A stretch of DNA of 64,000 nt from Hypomyces perniciosus (GCA_008477525.1 SPDT01000003.1:2666001-2730000); one strand, 5' to 3'; positions 21,508 to 33,595 are shown, numbered from the stretch's first letter. Notes: generated by a model from the sequence alone, not told the origin. Made by a program: numbers and translations.

Positions 21508-24065
21508 TCACTCTAACAGTCCGGCGGCTATAGTTTCACCCCCACTTCGAATCACTACCCGCTGGCCGGGCTCCAATGGCACCTTCGACTCCAACTTGAT
21601 CAAAATACGAGCCACTCCTCCAGGTTGAACCCCCTTAGGCTTCTTTTTGACTACTTCACCAGTAGACTTGTCCAGCGTCGCTGCTATAGACTGGATCTGG
21701 CCCGCAACATGAAGTCTACCACGGTGAAGATCCACTGGCATCGGCATCAAGTGATCGAAGGCCATGGCCTTCATTGTAAACGTGTCGCCAATGTTGATAG
21801 GATCCGTTATGTGGCAAATTATGTCGCCAATCCGGATATGAATAGGATCAATATTCGTTAAAGCCAGGCTGACATTTTGGCCCGCCACAGCCCACTCTTG
21901 TGCCGTCGTGTCCACCATGATGGATTTGATGTAAGCTGTCTCCCTCCCCACTAGGTTGCACCAACAGAGCATCTCCGATTTGGATCGTTCCGGAATCAAT
22001 GCGACCAGCGAGCGTTTTTGTTCCCTGTTGTGAGCGGAACACCTCCGATATGGCCATCCGGAAAGGCTTCTTCAATGCCCGGGTCGACGATGGCGCTGAC
22101 GTCTCCAATCCTTCTATCAAAGTCGGCCCCGTGTACCATGATGCAGCTTCGTCTTCCGCTCTTCGGACAATATTGTCTCCGTTCAAACCCGATATTGGAA
22201 CGAACATGGCCGCGTTTTCTTGGAAGCCAAGGCCCGTCAAGAAGCCGGAAACCTCCTCTGAAATCTCCTTAAATCGGTCTTGGGACCATCCCACCATGTC
22301 AAGCTTGTTAACAGCAACCACTAGCCGCTGAACTCCTAGACTTCGGAGGAGCAAGACGTGCTCCCGGGTTTGTCCTTTCAACCCCCTCTCGTATGCTCCG
22401 GTGTTGGCGTCGATGACAAGGATGGCAAAGTCGGCCTGGCTAGCGCCTGCAATCATATTGGGAACAAAGTCCCGATGTCCTGGGGCGTCAAGAATAGTGA
22501 ATTTCGTCCTCTCCGTTTCAAAATGATTGGTAGCGATATCAATTGTCACTCCTCGGTCTCGTTCTTCACTTCTCTGGTCCATGACCCAGGCCAAAGCGAA
22601 GGACTGCTTTCCAGACTTTTCAGCCTGTCTCCGGTACTTATCGACTGTACGCTCTTCTACAAGTTTAAGCTCCAGTAGAAGGCGGCCCATCAATGTGCTT
22701 TTTCCAGCATCAACATGTCCTAGTTTGATCAGCATTGCTATCTTCGCAACAGAGAGTGGCAAAATCTAGAAACATACCTACAACCACAAAGCTTGTGGAC
22801 CTCTTGCTAGTGCTCTGCTCAAACTCTTTGATAACATCAAGGCCTTTACTCTTAGGAGGAGGGGCTTCGTTGATCTTGAGATTTGAGATAGCACTTGTGG
22901 CTCCAGTTTCTTTGGAGGCATCATCGTTCTTTTGGGTCTTCTTGGTGGTCTTTGGCGTGGTTGGGGTTTTCTTCCCCGCTGGATCAAAAATTAGAATTAG
23001 CCCATTATTTTGCCCTTGCAAAACTCGAACCTTTCGCCTGAGCTGCGAGCACAATATCGTCTGGACTAGGCTCTGAAAATGCTGTGGCGAAGAAGGAAGA
23101 TGACTGTGTGTAGGGCATTGCAAAAACATCCTGTCGGTGTGATTTCCCCGCCTCTGGAGCAGACCCGAAAAGCGTGCGAGCGAATGCAGAAGGGGAATGT
23201 TGCGCGCTCATGACTATGTCCCCTTTCTCTTCGACGTTAGGTGTCGGATTTTCAAGGCTATCAGCAGTAAATGTAGCATTTAGCTCCAGGTTGGTATTCT
23301 GGATATTTTGCTTCTGTCCCTGATGAGATGATAGTGGTGACATGGTCGGGGTAGTTGAATGTGACGCTGGTTCATTTCGCATCCTCTGGCTCTTCAACTT
23401 CGAGGCAAGTCCCACATTTTCTTTGCAACGCTCATCCGACAACGACAGCTCATTCACACCCTTTTCTGTCTGAGAGAGCTTCTGTTGCTCCTTTTTCTCC
23501 TCGTTCTTTTTCTTCCTTGCAGCTGCCAGGGCCTGAAGTTTGGACATTTTGGGGGCGCCGTCGCCACCTCCCAGAAGCCCACCAGGACGGTGCGGTGGCT
23601 CGAGAAAAATGGTCTCACGATCCTTGGGTATGTTCAACCATGGCATATCTGCAAAATACAGGCAAGGGGATATCCGAGGCTTCTCCAAGATGGGGAAGAG
23701 ACTGTCGCAACGTCTGCCACGCTCAGGGGACTCATGGTCTGCTCCGGCGACTCCTGAAAAAATGCCTTGCGTACCAGAAAAAGAGATCGCTCCAAGCTTA
23801 CCTTCTGGTGCCTTCTTTGGCGCGGGTTTCGGCGCTGGCGCAATGAAGGTCTTGGTCAGGTAGGTAACGGATTTGTCGACGTCGTAGTAGTAATGCCATA
23901 GGGCATCTTGTATTTGCTTCAGGGTGATTTTGTTGACCTCTTTCCCGAGGGCCTTTCGCACTTCGGCCGTCCCATTTTCCATGGCGATTTTGTCCTCGGC
24001 ACTCAGCTCGTCCTCCTCTTCCTCCTCGATGCCGTCTGAGTCATAAAAGTCGTCGTCATCGTAAG
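21508..24065 (-). pseudogene. HBS1 translational GTPase, frameshifted and missing its 5' end
   Basis: Exons read at about 24065-23031, 22978-22778 and 22719-21508. The N-terminal part has the Hbs1 domain (EDELSAEDK, ALWHYYYDVDKSV); the GTPase has GHVDAGKS, DAPGHRDF and NKLD, and the C-terminal EF1A-like barrels follow. Hbs1 works with Dom34/Pelota to rescue stalled ribosomes. Two defects are visible. At 21941-21948 a 4-base word is doubled (TCCCTCCC on the plus strand) between QPSGE and TAYIKSIMV, shifting the frame. Second, upstream of YDDDDFYDSD the frame meets a stop with no ATG or acceptor between, and a methyltransferase fragment is joined instead of the expected first exon. Either defect could be an assembly artefact, but both in one gene suggest real decay. 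Confidence 0.75.
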
Positions 24066-24893
24066 CAGGTGGTGGAGCCGTTGCGACGGGAAATAATTGA
24101 CGTTAAACAAGTGGTATTAGTCGGAGTTGGTATTGGAAAGTCGGCGCGATGCTTGAGTCCCTTATGACGTTCAGAGCGTTCTGTTTCCCACCTCGACCAA
24201 TAGGTATGCTGTTTCAGCGGTTCGAATTCAATTTGTATGTATTCGAACTGCCCTCCAGATTCAAGGCAGCGATATGATTGCTCGAATAGATGCAACGGAC
24301 ATGAAGACCACGGGAAAAATCGCACTTGTATGTAATCGAAGGTTTCGTCTTCGAAAGGCCATTGGGCACGAGCAACACGTGGCTCTACACCCCGGCGTTC
24401 TATGATGGCAAGAGTACTAGACATGACGGTGTAGATCATCCAGTGGCATGCTCTTGTTTTAATAACTCGGCGTTTATAAGTAGACAAAGCCCATCTCCTA
24501 ATATAAAGGTAAGTAATGGCTGCTAATCAATATCAAATGGACCCACATCATTTGTAACGAGGATCCTTCCTTGGTCTGAGGCGAAAGTAAATCATTGTCA
24601 TAGAATGGATCATCGTCGTCACTGTAGCAGCCCGTCTCCCAATCAACACTTGAGGGAGGCGACGCTGGGTTGGACCTCTTAGACTCCGAGTTTGACTCCG
24701 GCTCTAGCGAGTCCTGAGTTAAAAATGTTGGCGTGGTTGGATTGGGGTTATCGGAAAGAGTTGAGTTTTCAATCCTTATCCTTCCAGAATCTCCTTGAGA
24801 TTCCGAATATTGGAGATTGTCTGTCTGCACCCAATCCATTGAATTGAATGTTAGAGTATTGGGTGACCTACTTAGACCATGTAAGCAAACCAT
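24066..24893 (-). pseudogene. LaeA-like SAM methyltransferase debris
   Basis: Pieces on the minus strand resemble a fungal LaeA-like methyltransferase: an acidic, disordered N-terminus (24893-24560), then after a possible intron FEDETFDYIQVRFF, SYRCLESGGQFEYIQIEFEP and YWSRWETERS. These correspond to the region after the SAM motif, including the FDYIH-like and GG-x-E-like blocks. The SAM-binding glycine loop itself is not recognisable, in-frame stops intervene, and the C-terminus is replaced by HBS1 sequence near 24100. I infer a decayed gene fragment fused to the HBS1 remains. Confidence 0.45.
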
Positions 24894-27297
24894 GACATTT
24901 ACTAATGGACGCGGACCACGATCATAAATAGAAAAAAGGCGTCCTAGGCCCCCTATCTGGGTGAAATCTGGTTTTAGATGGGACCGGACTTGCCGGGATT
25001 GAATTGACGCGGAGCTCCCACATCAACACTGGTTGGCGCTGGAGAGGGCGGCTTGTCCATGAAAGCGTACTTGTAAGAGACATAGGAGCTCAGACTCTAC
25101 TCCTCTGAGCCGAGGGACCAGTGGCTCGTACATGGAACCGTACTGGGACCAACTACGGGTCCTTCAGGCCTATTGGCAAATCGGAAGGAATCCTGTGGGC
25201 ATATCTTTCGTGGTGCTATGCCAGCTTGCCGGAAGCCACAACTGACTGGAAGTTCTTCTGTTCCTCACCTCCGGTAGTGATTATCGAGAAACGGGCAAAG
25301 AAACCAGCCGACAGCCGGCCCGTCAGCTCAACCTTTAATTACTGGTGGCATGCCCGAGTCTCAATTCCACCGTCCAGGGCGCTTGCTCCAGCAACAAAGG
25401 CGCCATAGTCTTGAACGCAAAGAAGCTCGGTGTATGTTTTGTAAAATAGGGCCTTTCTGTTCACGATATACTAACAGTCTATAAATACTAATAAAGAACG
25501 GAAAGATGGCAATAGGTCTTGACCTTTAATCCTAACCACAACCTTTTTTTTGTTGACCAGAGAGATTGCGATACTAGTAATTATAGCACTGGTGATACTG
25601 GTCCCCCTGATAGTGATACTGACTAGGCACTTGAGACAGAGTATATTGATCCTAAGCAGAGCAGCCATTTAGAAGGACCCGTATATCGGTAGATTAAATG
25701 CCCATTCTTCTCCTCAATAAATAAGCTCTGGGATCTCATTATTATCAGCCCGAAAAGCCTATCTTAACTGCCCTAGCGAGTAGAGTTTCATCGCTTCTCC
25801 GGGAGCCTAATAAGGTTTTCCCATAGCACTCGAGTTAGAGGTTTTTGACAGGCAACTAGAGATAGTTAGAAAAGAAATCCACAATTATAAATCCAAGACA
25901 CATACCGCAAGCAGTTCGCCTATCAAATATAAGTTAGTCAATTAGATATGCATTATTGATTAATGTGCTCACCAGGACTCGATCGCCCGAATTTCTGGCT
26001 TGCACCTTCGTTGCGTTTTTCATGTATTTGGCACACCATGATGCCACAATCCAGTACTCGTGATCGCATGTGAAATATTTCTATTTTAGCATAAGCACAA
26101 TAACCTCAAATCACTCGTATCACACTTACATAGACGTAACCGCACATTGCGAAGGTAAAGGATAGGATAGAATTCGATGGGCGTTTATCACTTCTGTGCC
26201 GCCTCAGGGTATGGCGCTCTTGCCTTTAAATTATTGCAGGTACATGGTTGCCTCTTGTAGTCGACAATGGCGCGACTGGCTGCTAGGATCCTTGCAACTG
26301 AATGCACCCATGCTGGGAATGCGGATTACCCGTTATTGTTACTAGTACACGGAGTATCATATTAGCGTTTGCCTGATCTTGGCACTTGGCCATATCAGTC
26401 TCGCACATTTCCCCTGTTAACACACATAGGCACTAGACTGGAATTGGGCGCAAGCAGGTCTCAGCCACGCCGACGCACCACTGGTCATGCACTTATTCGA
26501 GTGGAGCACAGTGTGCTGAAACCCTCCAGAAACACTTTGCTAGTAAACGCATGTCCTACTGAGTAATCGGAACACCATCCGATCGTCCGTGGCATAATAC
26601 CCCTCCCTCTCTAAATTTGGATCTCCTTCAAACGCAAAAGTAGGAATCAAAATGCTTCCTAAATATATGGCTTACTGTAAGAGGAGAGGAGAGGCATGCC
26701 ATATCGACGAAATTAACTCGGACGTATATAGCTCTCAAACAACAATTGGATTTATGCGTACGGTGGCTGCGGTACCTTATCCCAAATCCCAAGTATTCAA
26801 TATTTTAACAACCCTAGACCGCATTCGTGATGATAGTAGGGAAGTATGTTATTTGCCGTTTTCATAGCAACGTAATTCCAAGGACCTGAGCAATAAGAAC
26901 TCCCATACTAAAGCCAACAGACGCTACCCCGATAAGACTCAGTCGCCGGTATAGTTGGATATGGAATTTTTGACCCAGCAACTTTTGTAGATAAAACCGA
27001 ATGGTGCCGGTATTCTTGGGATGTTAGGTAGTACGATTTCAGTACCCTATAATTGCTGAGTAAGAGGTGGTCGGCACACCGGATTTTGGTCTAAAAATGG
27101 GTGAAAAAAAACACCATCATGTGACAACCAGAGCTAGGTTCATCAGGCATCAACACCAACCCCGCCCCCGCCAAAGTTTGGGTTCTACGAAAAACCTTCC
27201 CAGAAGAAATATAACGCGTGTTTCGGCCAGATAAAAAACCACACTCACGAGCCAGATCCAAGAAAATTTCTCTTTCTTTACATCCAAAGCTATTCCA
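24894..27297. other. 2.4-kb gene-poor stretch
   Basis: No gene is supported on either strand. Composition drifts to AT-rich after 25440. Short open frames (25121-25408, 26369-26566, 26652-26867) have no recognisable domain and no consistent splice partners. It could hold decayed transposon sequence that I cannot identify by eye. Confidence 0.5.
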
Positions 27298-27776
27298 ATG
27301 AGCGGCGGAGGAAAGACGATCACGGTGGAAGGTGTCGACGCCACGGAACAGGCAGTTGTGCGAAATATAAGTGCCTGGGTAGCGGCAAATCCGGATTCGA
27401 AATGGCAAGCCAATAAATTTTACGAGCTTATCGAAGAATGTGAGAGCAACATAGGTTATATAGTGAAACCACTTGCGACAAAGGTTTATATTTATTCCAT
27501 TAGTACCCTATTTGTACAGCCGGCTAACATACATAGTACAAAGGGTTCAGCTGGGTTGTGAGCAGAATGAAATCGTCTAGTTTTTCTACTAGTCCATCAG
27601 AAGTGTGGATACCAATTGCTGGTTACGATGGATGCACGATTGTTGATGGAAATGGAAGCGTTAAATGCGGTGTGGTGGGGGACAAGAAATACACATTTCT
27701 TGGCGGCCAATTTATTCTAGAAACTAAGGGGAGTGAAGCACTGTATCTGCTGTGGCTTTCTAAAATGGAGGAGTAA
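27298..27776 (+). CDS. Small unknown protein, ~129 aa
   Basis: Two exons are proposed, 27298-27454 and 27544-27776, joined so that NIG reads into FSWVVSRMKSS. The first exon encodes a hydrophilic segment with EQAVVRNISAWVAANPDSKW; the second has EVWIPIAGYDGCTIVDGNG and ends in LLWLSKMEE. The donor choice is uncertain: GTTATA at 27455 keeps the frame, while GTTTAT at 27484 does not fit any nearby acceptor. No family recognised. No signal peptide or membrane segment is evident. Confidence 0.45.
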
Positions 27777-27832
27777 TAACCTTACAAAAGACGCAATGAA
27801 TTCTATTAATGTTCAACCGACACTGATATTGA

Positions 27833-29671
27833 CTAAGTGTTTAGGGGTGTTGTGATCACCCCTACGTTGAAGAAGTGTGAATCGTCCATAGCAAATCTCT
27901 CACCAGTGCTCGGCATTCTCCTAAATTGATTGGCTTCAGGGAAGTCAGTGGTGATGAGATCGTTATCAACACCGACGAGCAATGGTTGGGGGTTATGGAA
28001 GCCAATGGAAGTGGGTTCGTTATTGACATTGGATGAGAATGGTTGCGAGTTGTGGAAACCAATGAAAGTGGGTTCGTTATTGACATTGGATGAGAATGGT
28101 TGCGAGTTGTGGAAACCAATGAAAGTGAGCCCGTTGTCGACATTGGAAGAGAATGTTTGGGGGTTGTGGAAACCAACAAAAGCGAGTCCGTCATCGACAT
28201 CGAGAGAGAACGGTTGGGGGTCTCGAAAACCAATGAAAGTGAGTCCGTCGTCGACAGCGGCAGGCCAGTCGGGATTTAATGCTTCGCTTGCAGCCTGTGC
28301 TAGGGTATTAAGCCCTGTGTAGTTCTCTTCATTTTCAAGTCCCGGAGTATTCTCGACAACGGCTTCCCTCGTATTCTCTATGGAGTGCTGTCGCGAATCT
28401 GGTGCTTGTGTTGGATGTTCTGGAGAAGGGCTGAATGCGATGCTACAGTCCCTGCTCGCAACAACACTAGCAACTGCGTCCGGCCACCTAGGCTGGTGGC
28501 GTTTCCTTCTTGGATTCTCATCGTCCTGTACCTCGGTCCCGGCAGCATCGCGTTTCCGTTTATCTGGTTCACCGTTGTATGTAATATAGTGCTCCTTGGG
28601 CCAAATCAACTGCCGATATTCATCAAGAATCGCTTGTGCCGCCAATTTTGCCTCATTCGAGTATTTACTCAACCATTCGCTCTCTTTCATCTCAGCAAGA
28701 TGGTTTTTAAATTTGTGCCCCCAGTGGGTAGTATTCTTATCCCAACTTGCTATCATATTAGTTTAAATTAACATGCAGAGGATACTGATCTCTTACATCT
28801 GGTCTGGAATGTCATCGCAGAGTAGAGGGCCATAATCAATCTCTTTGCTGTCCGGCTGAAGCGTCTTGCAAAACTTTACTCGTTTTCGACCACCCATGAT
28901 GATAGTAGTGTAATCTGCCTCACATCCATAAGCTATCCCGGCCTCTTGCATAAAGGTCGTCACACTCGACGCAACAGTGCGGCTCACTGAAGCTGGTTGA
29001 GAATGTAGAAAACTCTGAAACACGAGGACACAAATGAACCTGTATTGGAGAATCTGTAGCTTAAGTTCAGACTTCTTGCTGACAGCATGCTGAAGTAGTT
29101 TCTGGAGGTTTTGACGGGCGTGTTTTTGTGGTCCCAGTTCAAGAAGTGTGTGTGAATCCTCCCAGAATGATGCGGGGTTTTCCCGCCACTCTTTGAGCTT
29201 TGTTTTAGTATCATCTTGGGACGCAGCGTTTTTGTTGGCAACTTCAGGCAAGTCGATGTTGATAGCCCCTTCGCCGATTGATCTAGGCGAATCGATGTCG
29301 ATGGTTTCTTCAGTAGGTTCAGGCGAATTAATGTCGATGGTTTCTTCAGTAGGCTCAGGCGAATCGATGTCGGCAGTTTCTTCAGTAGGTTCAGGCAACT
29401 CGTCTTCGACAGCTTCAGAATCGTTGATATAGTTTCTGCCATAGTTGCTGCCATTAGAATCTCCAGTGACGTGGACGTCGTAAATTTTAGTAGTCTCGGA
29501 CACAAATAGAGATGAGTGAGGAACGAGTAACCGTTGAAAAAATTGGACGACATCATTATTTTGCGTTAAAAGTGTGCTAAGGCGATCCTCCGGAGGATAA
29601 CGCTGTAAGAAGCGGATGATAGCGTCTAACGTATCGTGATGCTTCATGATTGGCATGATTGTGTAGTACAA
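27833..29671 (-). CDS. Orphan protein with two different tandem-repeat regions, ~595 aa
   Basis: Two exons, 29671-28797 and 28745-27833, joined over a 51-bp intron that reads DQ-IWDKNTTHWGH. Near residues 95-135 is an acidic repeat of about 13 residues (SPEPTEETIDID), four copies. The C-terminal third has six copies of an 18-19-residue repeat built on DNGLTFIGFHNSQPFSS; at the DNA level the unit is 57 bp, and two neighbouring copies are almost identical. The middle, unrepeated part is helical and contains YGCEADYTTIIMGGRKRVKF. No domain is recognised. Such repeats change copy number easily, so the length probably varies among strains. The start chosen is the first ATG; MPIMKHHD five residues later is an alternative. 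Confidence 0.65.
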
Positions 29672-29777
29672 CTGCCACGCAATATGGGTAGAAAGAAAAG
29701 CTAAAGGTTAAGGGAAAAGTAACTTGGGAAAGTAGAGAAAGCTTGTGTTCTCAAAAAGTGGAGTCAAGGATAAGCAA

Positions 29778-29859
29778 GACCCACAGCACTATGCCCAAAG
29801 TAATTTCAAAATTGACGTACGTCTATTATGAAATTGCTTTAGGCATAGTGCTATGGGTC
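29778..29859. repeat. 31-bp inverted repeat (foldback)
   Basis: The left arm 29778-29808 and right arm 29829-29859 pair with few mismatches (GCACTATGCC is shared), around a 20-base loop that itself contains GACGTACGTC. It sits between the repeat protein gene and a 300-bp stretch without genes. It could be a miniature foldback transposon or an RNA hairpin in the 5' flank of the gene at 29671. Confidence 0.8.
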
Positions 29860-30178
29860 CTGTAACGCCATCAGGTGCCCAACAGGCAAATTTGAGATGA
29901 ATTTTGATGTGCCTTGGTGCTTCAAGTGATTAAGAAATATCGTCTAGTAGTACTCCGTAGCTAAGTACCTATTTGAGTGGTAAGATTTCAGTGCCAGAAA
30001 GAAAACCAAACGAAAAAAAAGCCACCCACGTAGAGTAGATTACGAGTGGCTCTATCGATGGGTATGTTCTAGCAGAATGTGCTCGCACCCGTCAGACTCA
30101 ATCATCTGATGATTTCCCAATCTGCCAGTGCCTAGCAACCTGGGCATTCTTGCGAGTTGGTGAAACTGGAGAAACTGC

Positions 30179-31239
30179 ATGGAATTAAATGGCCATAAGT
30201 ACAAATGGCATTGGCGACCCTACAGTAAATCATCCTGGTCGCCTTTTTCTTTGCCCAATTTAGGGGTTATTGGTTGCCTTATTTTCACACCGAAACTCAC
30301 ATCCTACTGGTTACAGACTCACCGCTACATTGCCATGCATCACGAACTCGGTTGGGGTGAGATCCTCGAGGCAGGAATCACATTCCCTCACGTTACCGGT
30401 TGTACCATTGTATATGCCCTCTGGAAATTCAAACTCAAGTCACGGCGGCGTCAGGGCATTGCCCATGGAAATCGAGGAGTGATTCTTGGCTCTTTTATTT
30501 TCCTCCCTGTTGCACTCGTATTCGGGATACTTTTTTTGGCCGTCAAGATAGGGTCTCTTCCGAGTCTTTTGGAGTATCCCTTCTTTACCGTCTGGCGCAG
30601 TTTAACGCTGCTTTCTATCACCACCATTGAAGTAGGCTGTTAGATGTGCAATTAAAAGTCACCGGTGCTAATCCGGCACAGATTACGGAGCTCCTGTTCC
30701 CTCTCAGCGAGGCCTGTTTTGCCGAGACGAAGCTTTATTTTATCAGTGCTGCGGTAGCTGCACTCCTCATCCTTATTATACTAGTGTTCTGCCAAATTCA
30801 ACAATCACGTATTCAGCGATTATGGGCAGTGCCGGGAATATGTCATCTAATTGCATCCATACTGGTTCTCGCCATTAGGAATAGAATGCCATTGCCACAA
30901 CAACTTGCAGTGAGATCGAACCTGCTAGCTCGTGGAGTAGTCTACATTTTGGCATTCACAGTCTCATGTTTGCTCCTGATACTCTCCGAGCTTGGCAAGA
31001 TTCAGCAGCAGTTTGGTGGTCAGTGTGGCCTATGTGTGGTTATCGTGGCGTCGACCGCAATACTTCGGGGCTCCGGTGCGGACGATCCGATCCCAAGCTT
31101 TGGCAATTTTCAGGGGGAAGGCGCAGACGTTGAGGGAACATCGATCTCAGTACTGCAAAGGTGTCACCTACGGCCGCCGGATTCATCAAGCCACCTTTGT
31201 GATAGGCCCCATTTTCGGCAAGACAGTGTGGCGTGTTGA
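30179..31239 (+). CDS. Polytopic membrane protein of unknown family, ~336 aa
   Basis: Exons 30179-30631 and 30682-31239 are joined by a 50-bp intron with donor GTAGGC, a branch-like GCTAATCC and acceptor CACAG; the frames then fuse as TTIE-ITELLF. At least five hydrophobic segments are visible: GVILGSFIFLPVALVFGILF, AAVAALLILIILVF, ICHLIASILVLAI, VVYILAFTVSCLLLIL and CVVIVASTAIL. Upstream of about 30250 another frame reads VAFFFAQFRGYWLPYF, also hydrophobic, so the true N-terminus may be spliced differently or frame-shifted. The tail after about 31080 is polar and may be out of frame. No transporter signature is recognised. Confidence 0.5.
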
Positions 31240-31415
31240 TTATCATGTCGAACTTTGACGAATCACACATCCTTGCATAGTCGCAATGTTTAAGTTAAGT
31301 CATATTTTAATAGCGGTCTAATAGAACCCTGATGTTGCTAAAATGTCCATTCGGACCACCCTGAACTTCATCTCCTAATTCTTTTCTTCCAAATCTGGAC
31401 TCTTGTACGCTAGCC

Positions 31416-32104
31416 ATGATGAGTCTCTTACATTCCTTAAACCCAAAAGGGGTCAAGAAATTGGACTTTCATTGTATTGACTTCAAAACTACCTTCCAGT
31501 ATCCATGCCTCAAAGCAGGCACAGAAACTGGCTACATTATCCACCATAAAGATCTTGCCAAGATAGGGAAATTAAATTACTCAGGTCAGTGCTACCCTTG
31601 CCTTGTAAAGCCTTAGTCTTATCATTTCAACAGGGCTTGCATTCACAGAAGACGAGTACAAAATTTACTTGAATGCATACTATAATAATAAAGGTTCTAG
31701 AAAATGGGACCCTTTATTCTATCGTACGTCTTGTTACAAGATCGATATAACCGAGGATTGCCATTCCGAAATAGAGGCATTAATCATGTCCATCTGTGAA
31801 TTGGAGATGGCATTATATAAGACTGCTGATGAGATAACATTCTATATTGTTCCGAGGGAATTTGGCCGGGGTAAGATTTCTTGTTGTCATGTACTACTCA
31901 ATCTGACACTTGTTTAAAGAGGAAACCCCTTCAGCAGCTCGCTACGATCAGTTCATGTCTGTGTTTATAAAGCATCATGGTGACCCGAAGAAAATCCCTG
32001 TTATCGACATGTCATGTGAGTTGGGGCTTGAGCAAGGCATTGATGGCTGGCTCCTTGGGGGCCCTGAACAGTGGATTCATTGGTATGGAGATCTCAATTG
32101 GTAG
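31416..32104 (+). CDS. Unknown protein, ~196 aa
   Basis: Three exons with short introns: 31416-31584, 31634-31870 and 31920-32104, giving 196 residues. Both introns are 49 bp with good donors (GTCAGT, GTAAGA). The protein is soluble, with a weakly hydrophobic core (IEALIMSICELEMALYK) and a tryptophan-rich end (GWLLGGPEQWIHWYGDLNW). No domain recognised. The clean in-phase splicing argues that it is a real gene in spite of its AT-rich setting. Confidence 0.6.
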
Positions 32105-32314
32105 CTCTTGTTTCCGTAATTTCGATCGCATATCCAAGGGTATGCACATGGCCAATATTTGCCGAACACCAGATTTTGGTGGACTTGAGTGTCGAGAAAG
32201 ATAAAATTAAATGCATTGATCCCCCCTTTCCTACCAAACACTGTGCAGCGCTGCCGTCAAATAAATACGTACCGAAGTGACATGTGTAAGATATTAAATC
32301 AATCAAATCCAGAT

Positions 32315-33580
32315 GTTTGTTTGTTTGTTTGTTTTATTATTTACGTCCACTAAGTAAGCTAGTTACACAAATCCCTTATGGGCAATAGGACGTCAGGAGC
32401 CGGCGGCTTGCGCCGCTGTTCGCTGAGTTTCAATTTACAAAGGAAAAAGGGTCAATCTGGGTGGTGTCAATCTGTTTCCGCCGGGGGGGGGCCATAAGGG
32501 TCCGCTTCCTCCACTAGTTTCTGGAAGGCCTTGCTTCCTGTAGGTCCGAGTAGGTAAGAGAGGGGGGTCTCTCCTGGGGGGATGTCTGAGAGGAAAGGCC
32601 TGACCATTCTGCATTTCGCGAAGTGGCCTTGTCTCCTTGGTTCGCCGCACTTGCAGACAGACTCTCTGTCGTGCCCGAAGCGTTCGTGGTATTCCTGGAA
32701 GTCCCCATGTCCCGATCTTTCTGCCAGAAGCCTGTGGAGGATGGGGCGTGGGAGCTTGAGTTCCGGGGGGGAAGCTGGGGCCCCGAGTCCCCATCGTTCG
32801 TAGCCCTCCGGGGTCTTGCCGAGCCAGTCTCGTTCCCTTACCTCCGCGACTTCTTCTTTGGTCCATCTTCTGATGTGTGTGATCGTAGCCCAGTTCTGTG
32901 GCGCGGCGGGGAGGGCCGCGCCTTGTTTAGCCAAACGGTCGGCTTGTTCGTTGCCCATGATGTCCTCATGTCCTGGGACCCACGAGACGAAGGTCCTGCA
33001 GGGCGAGATGCTCTGTGCTAGTTTCTGGAAGCGTATGTACGCTCCTTGCATGGAAAGGGGGGGCTTGCCAAGCAGCCCGTCGACAACCGACGAGTTATCC
33101 AGGAAGAGGAAGGCTGTTTGAATCGTGCGGTCTTCCTCTACGCGTCTGGCCACCAGCTCCATGGCCTTCAGGGCGGCCTGTGCCTCCGCGTCGTAGACCT
33201 CTGCGTTGTTGAGGCGTCCAGTGTCTGTGGTTGCTCTTGCTCTGTGGTAAGCGACCGCTCCCCAGCCCGTGTTCCCTCCGATCTGGGACCCATCGGAGTA
33301 GGCTAGGATTGAGTGGGGGGGGAGGCACTCGACCATTTCCAGGTGTTTTTTTGCTGCAGTGTGTTGTCGAAGATGACATGAGCGAAGGTCCTGTTTGGCC
33401 ATCGCCTTGGTTGGAGATGAGTTGGGTCTGCTCCGTCTGGCCAAATGTTTCCTGCCACGAGGTTGATGGTGCACCTAGTTGTCGGTATATCACCAAGCAG
33501 ATTCTCTCAAACGTCGCAACGAGTTGCTGGTGGCACGCAAGAATCATCAGTGCTACCCCTATGTCCGGCGGCGGGTGATG
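32315..33580 (-). mobile_element. 5'-truncated Tad-like LINE, minus strand
   Basis: The element ends at an AAAC-type tail (GTTTGTTTGTTTGTTTG on the plus strand at about 32315-32335), preceded by a 3' UTR related to the 5.7-kb copies. Upstream is an open coding frame for RNase H plus a C-terminal zinc knuckle. The frame degenerates beyond about 33474, and no RT motif is found, so this copy is truncated at the 5' end. I saw no target-site duplication. Confidence 0.8.
32467..33474 (-). pseudogene. LINE ORF2 C-terminal part: RNase H and zinc knuckle
   Basis: The frame shows RNase H blocks LAYSDGSQ, FLDNSSVV and FVSWVPGHEDIMGNEQAD, then LPRPILHRLLAERSGHGDF and a CKCG-x6-GHFAKC knuckle, ending with a TGA at 32467. 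It is uninterrupted for 335 residues. It serves as the reference for the 3.6-5.6 kb copy and shows Gln where that copy has a stop. Without an RT domain it cannot move by itself. Confidence 0.8.
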
Positions 33581-33595
33581 CTGAGACAGCATGGG

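Noticed and set aside
30646..30681. ATG at 30646 as the start of a separate membrane protein
   Set aside because: This part lies inside a well-formed 50-bp intron whose removal fuses both frames.
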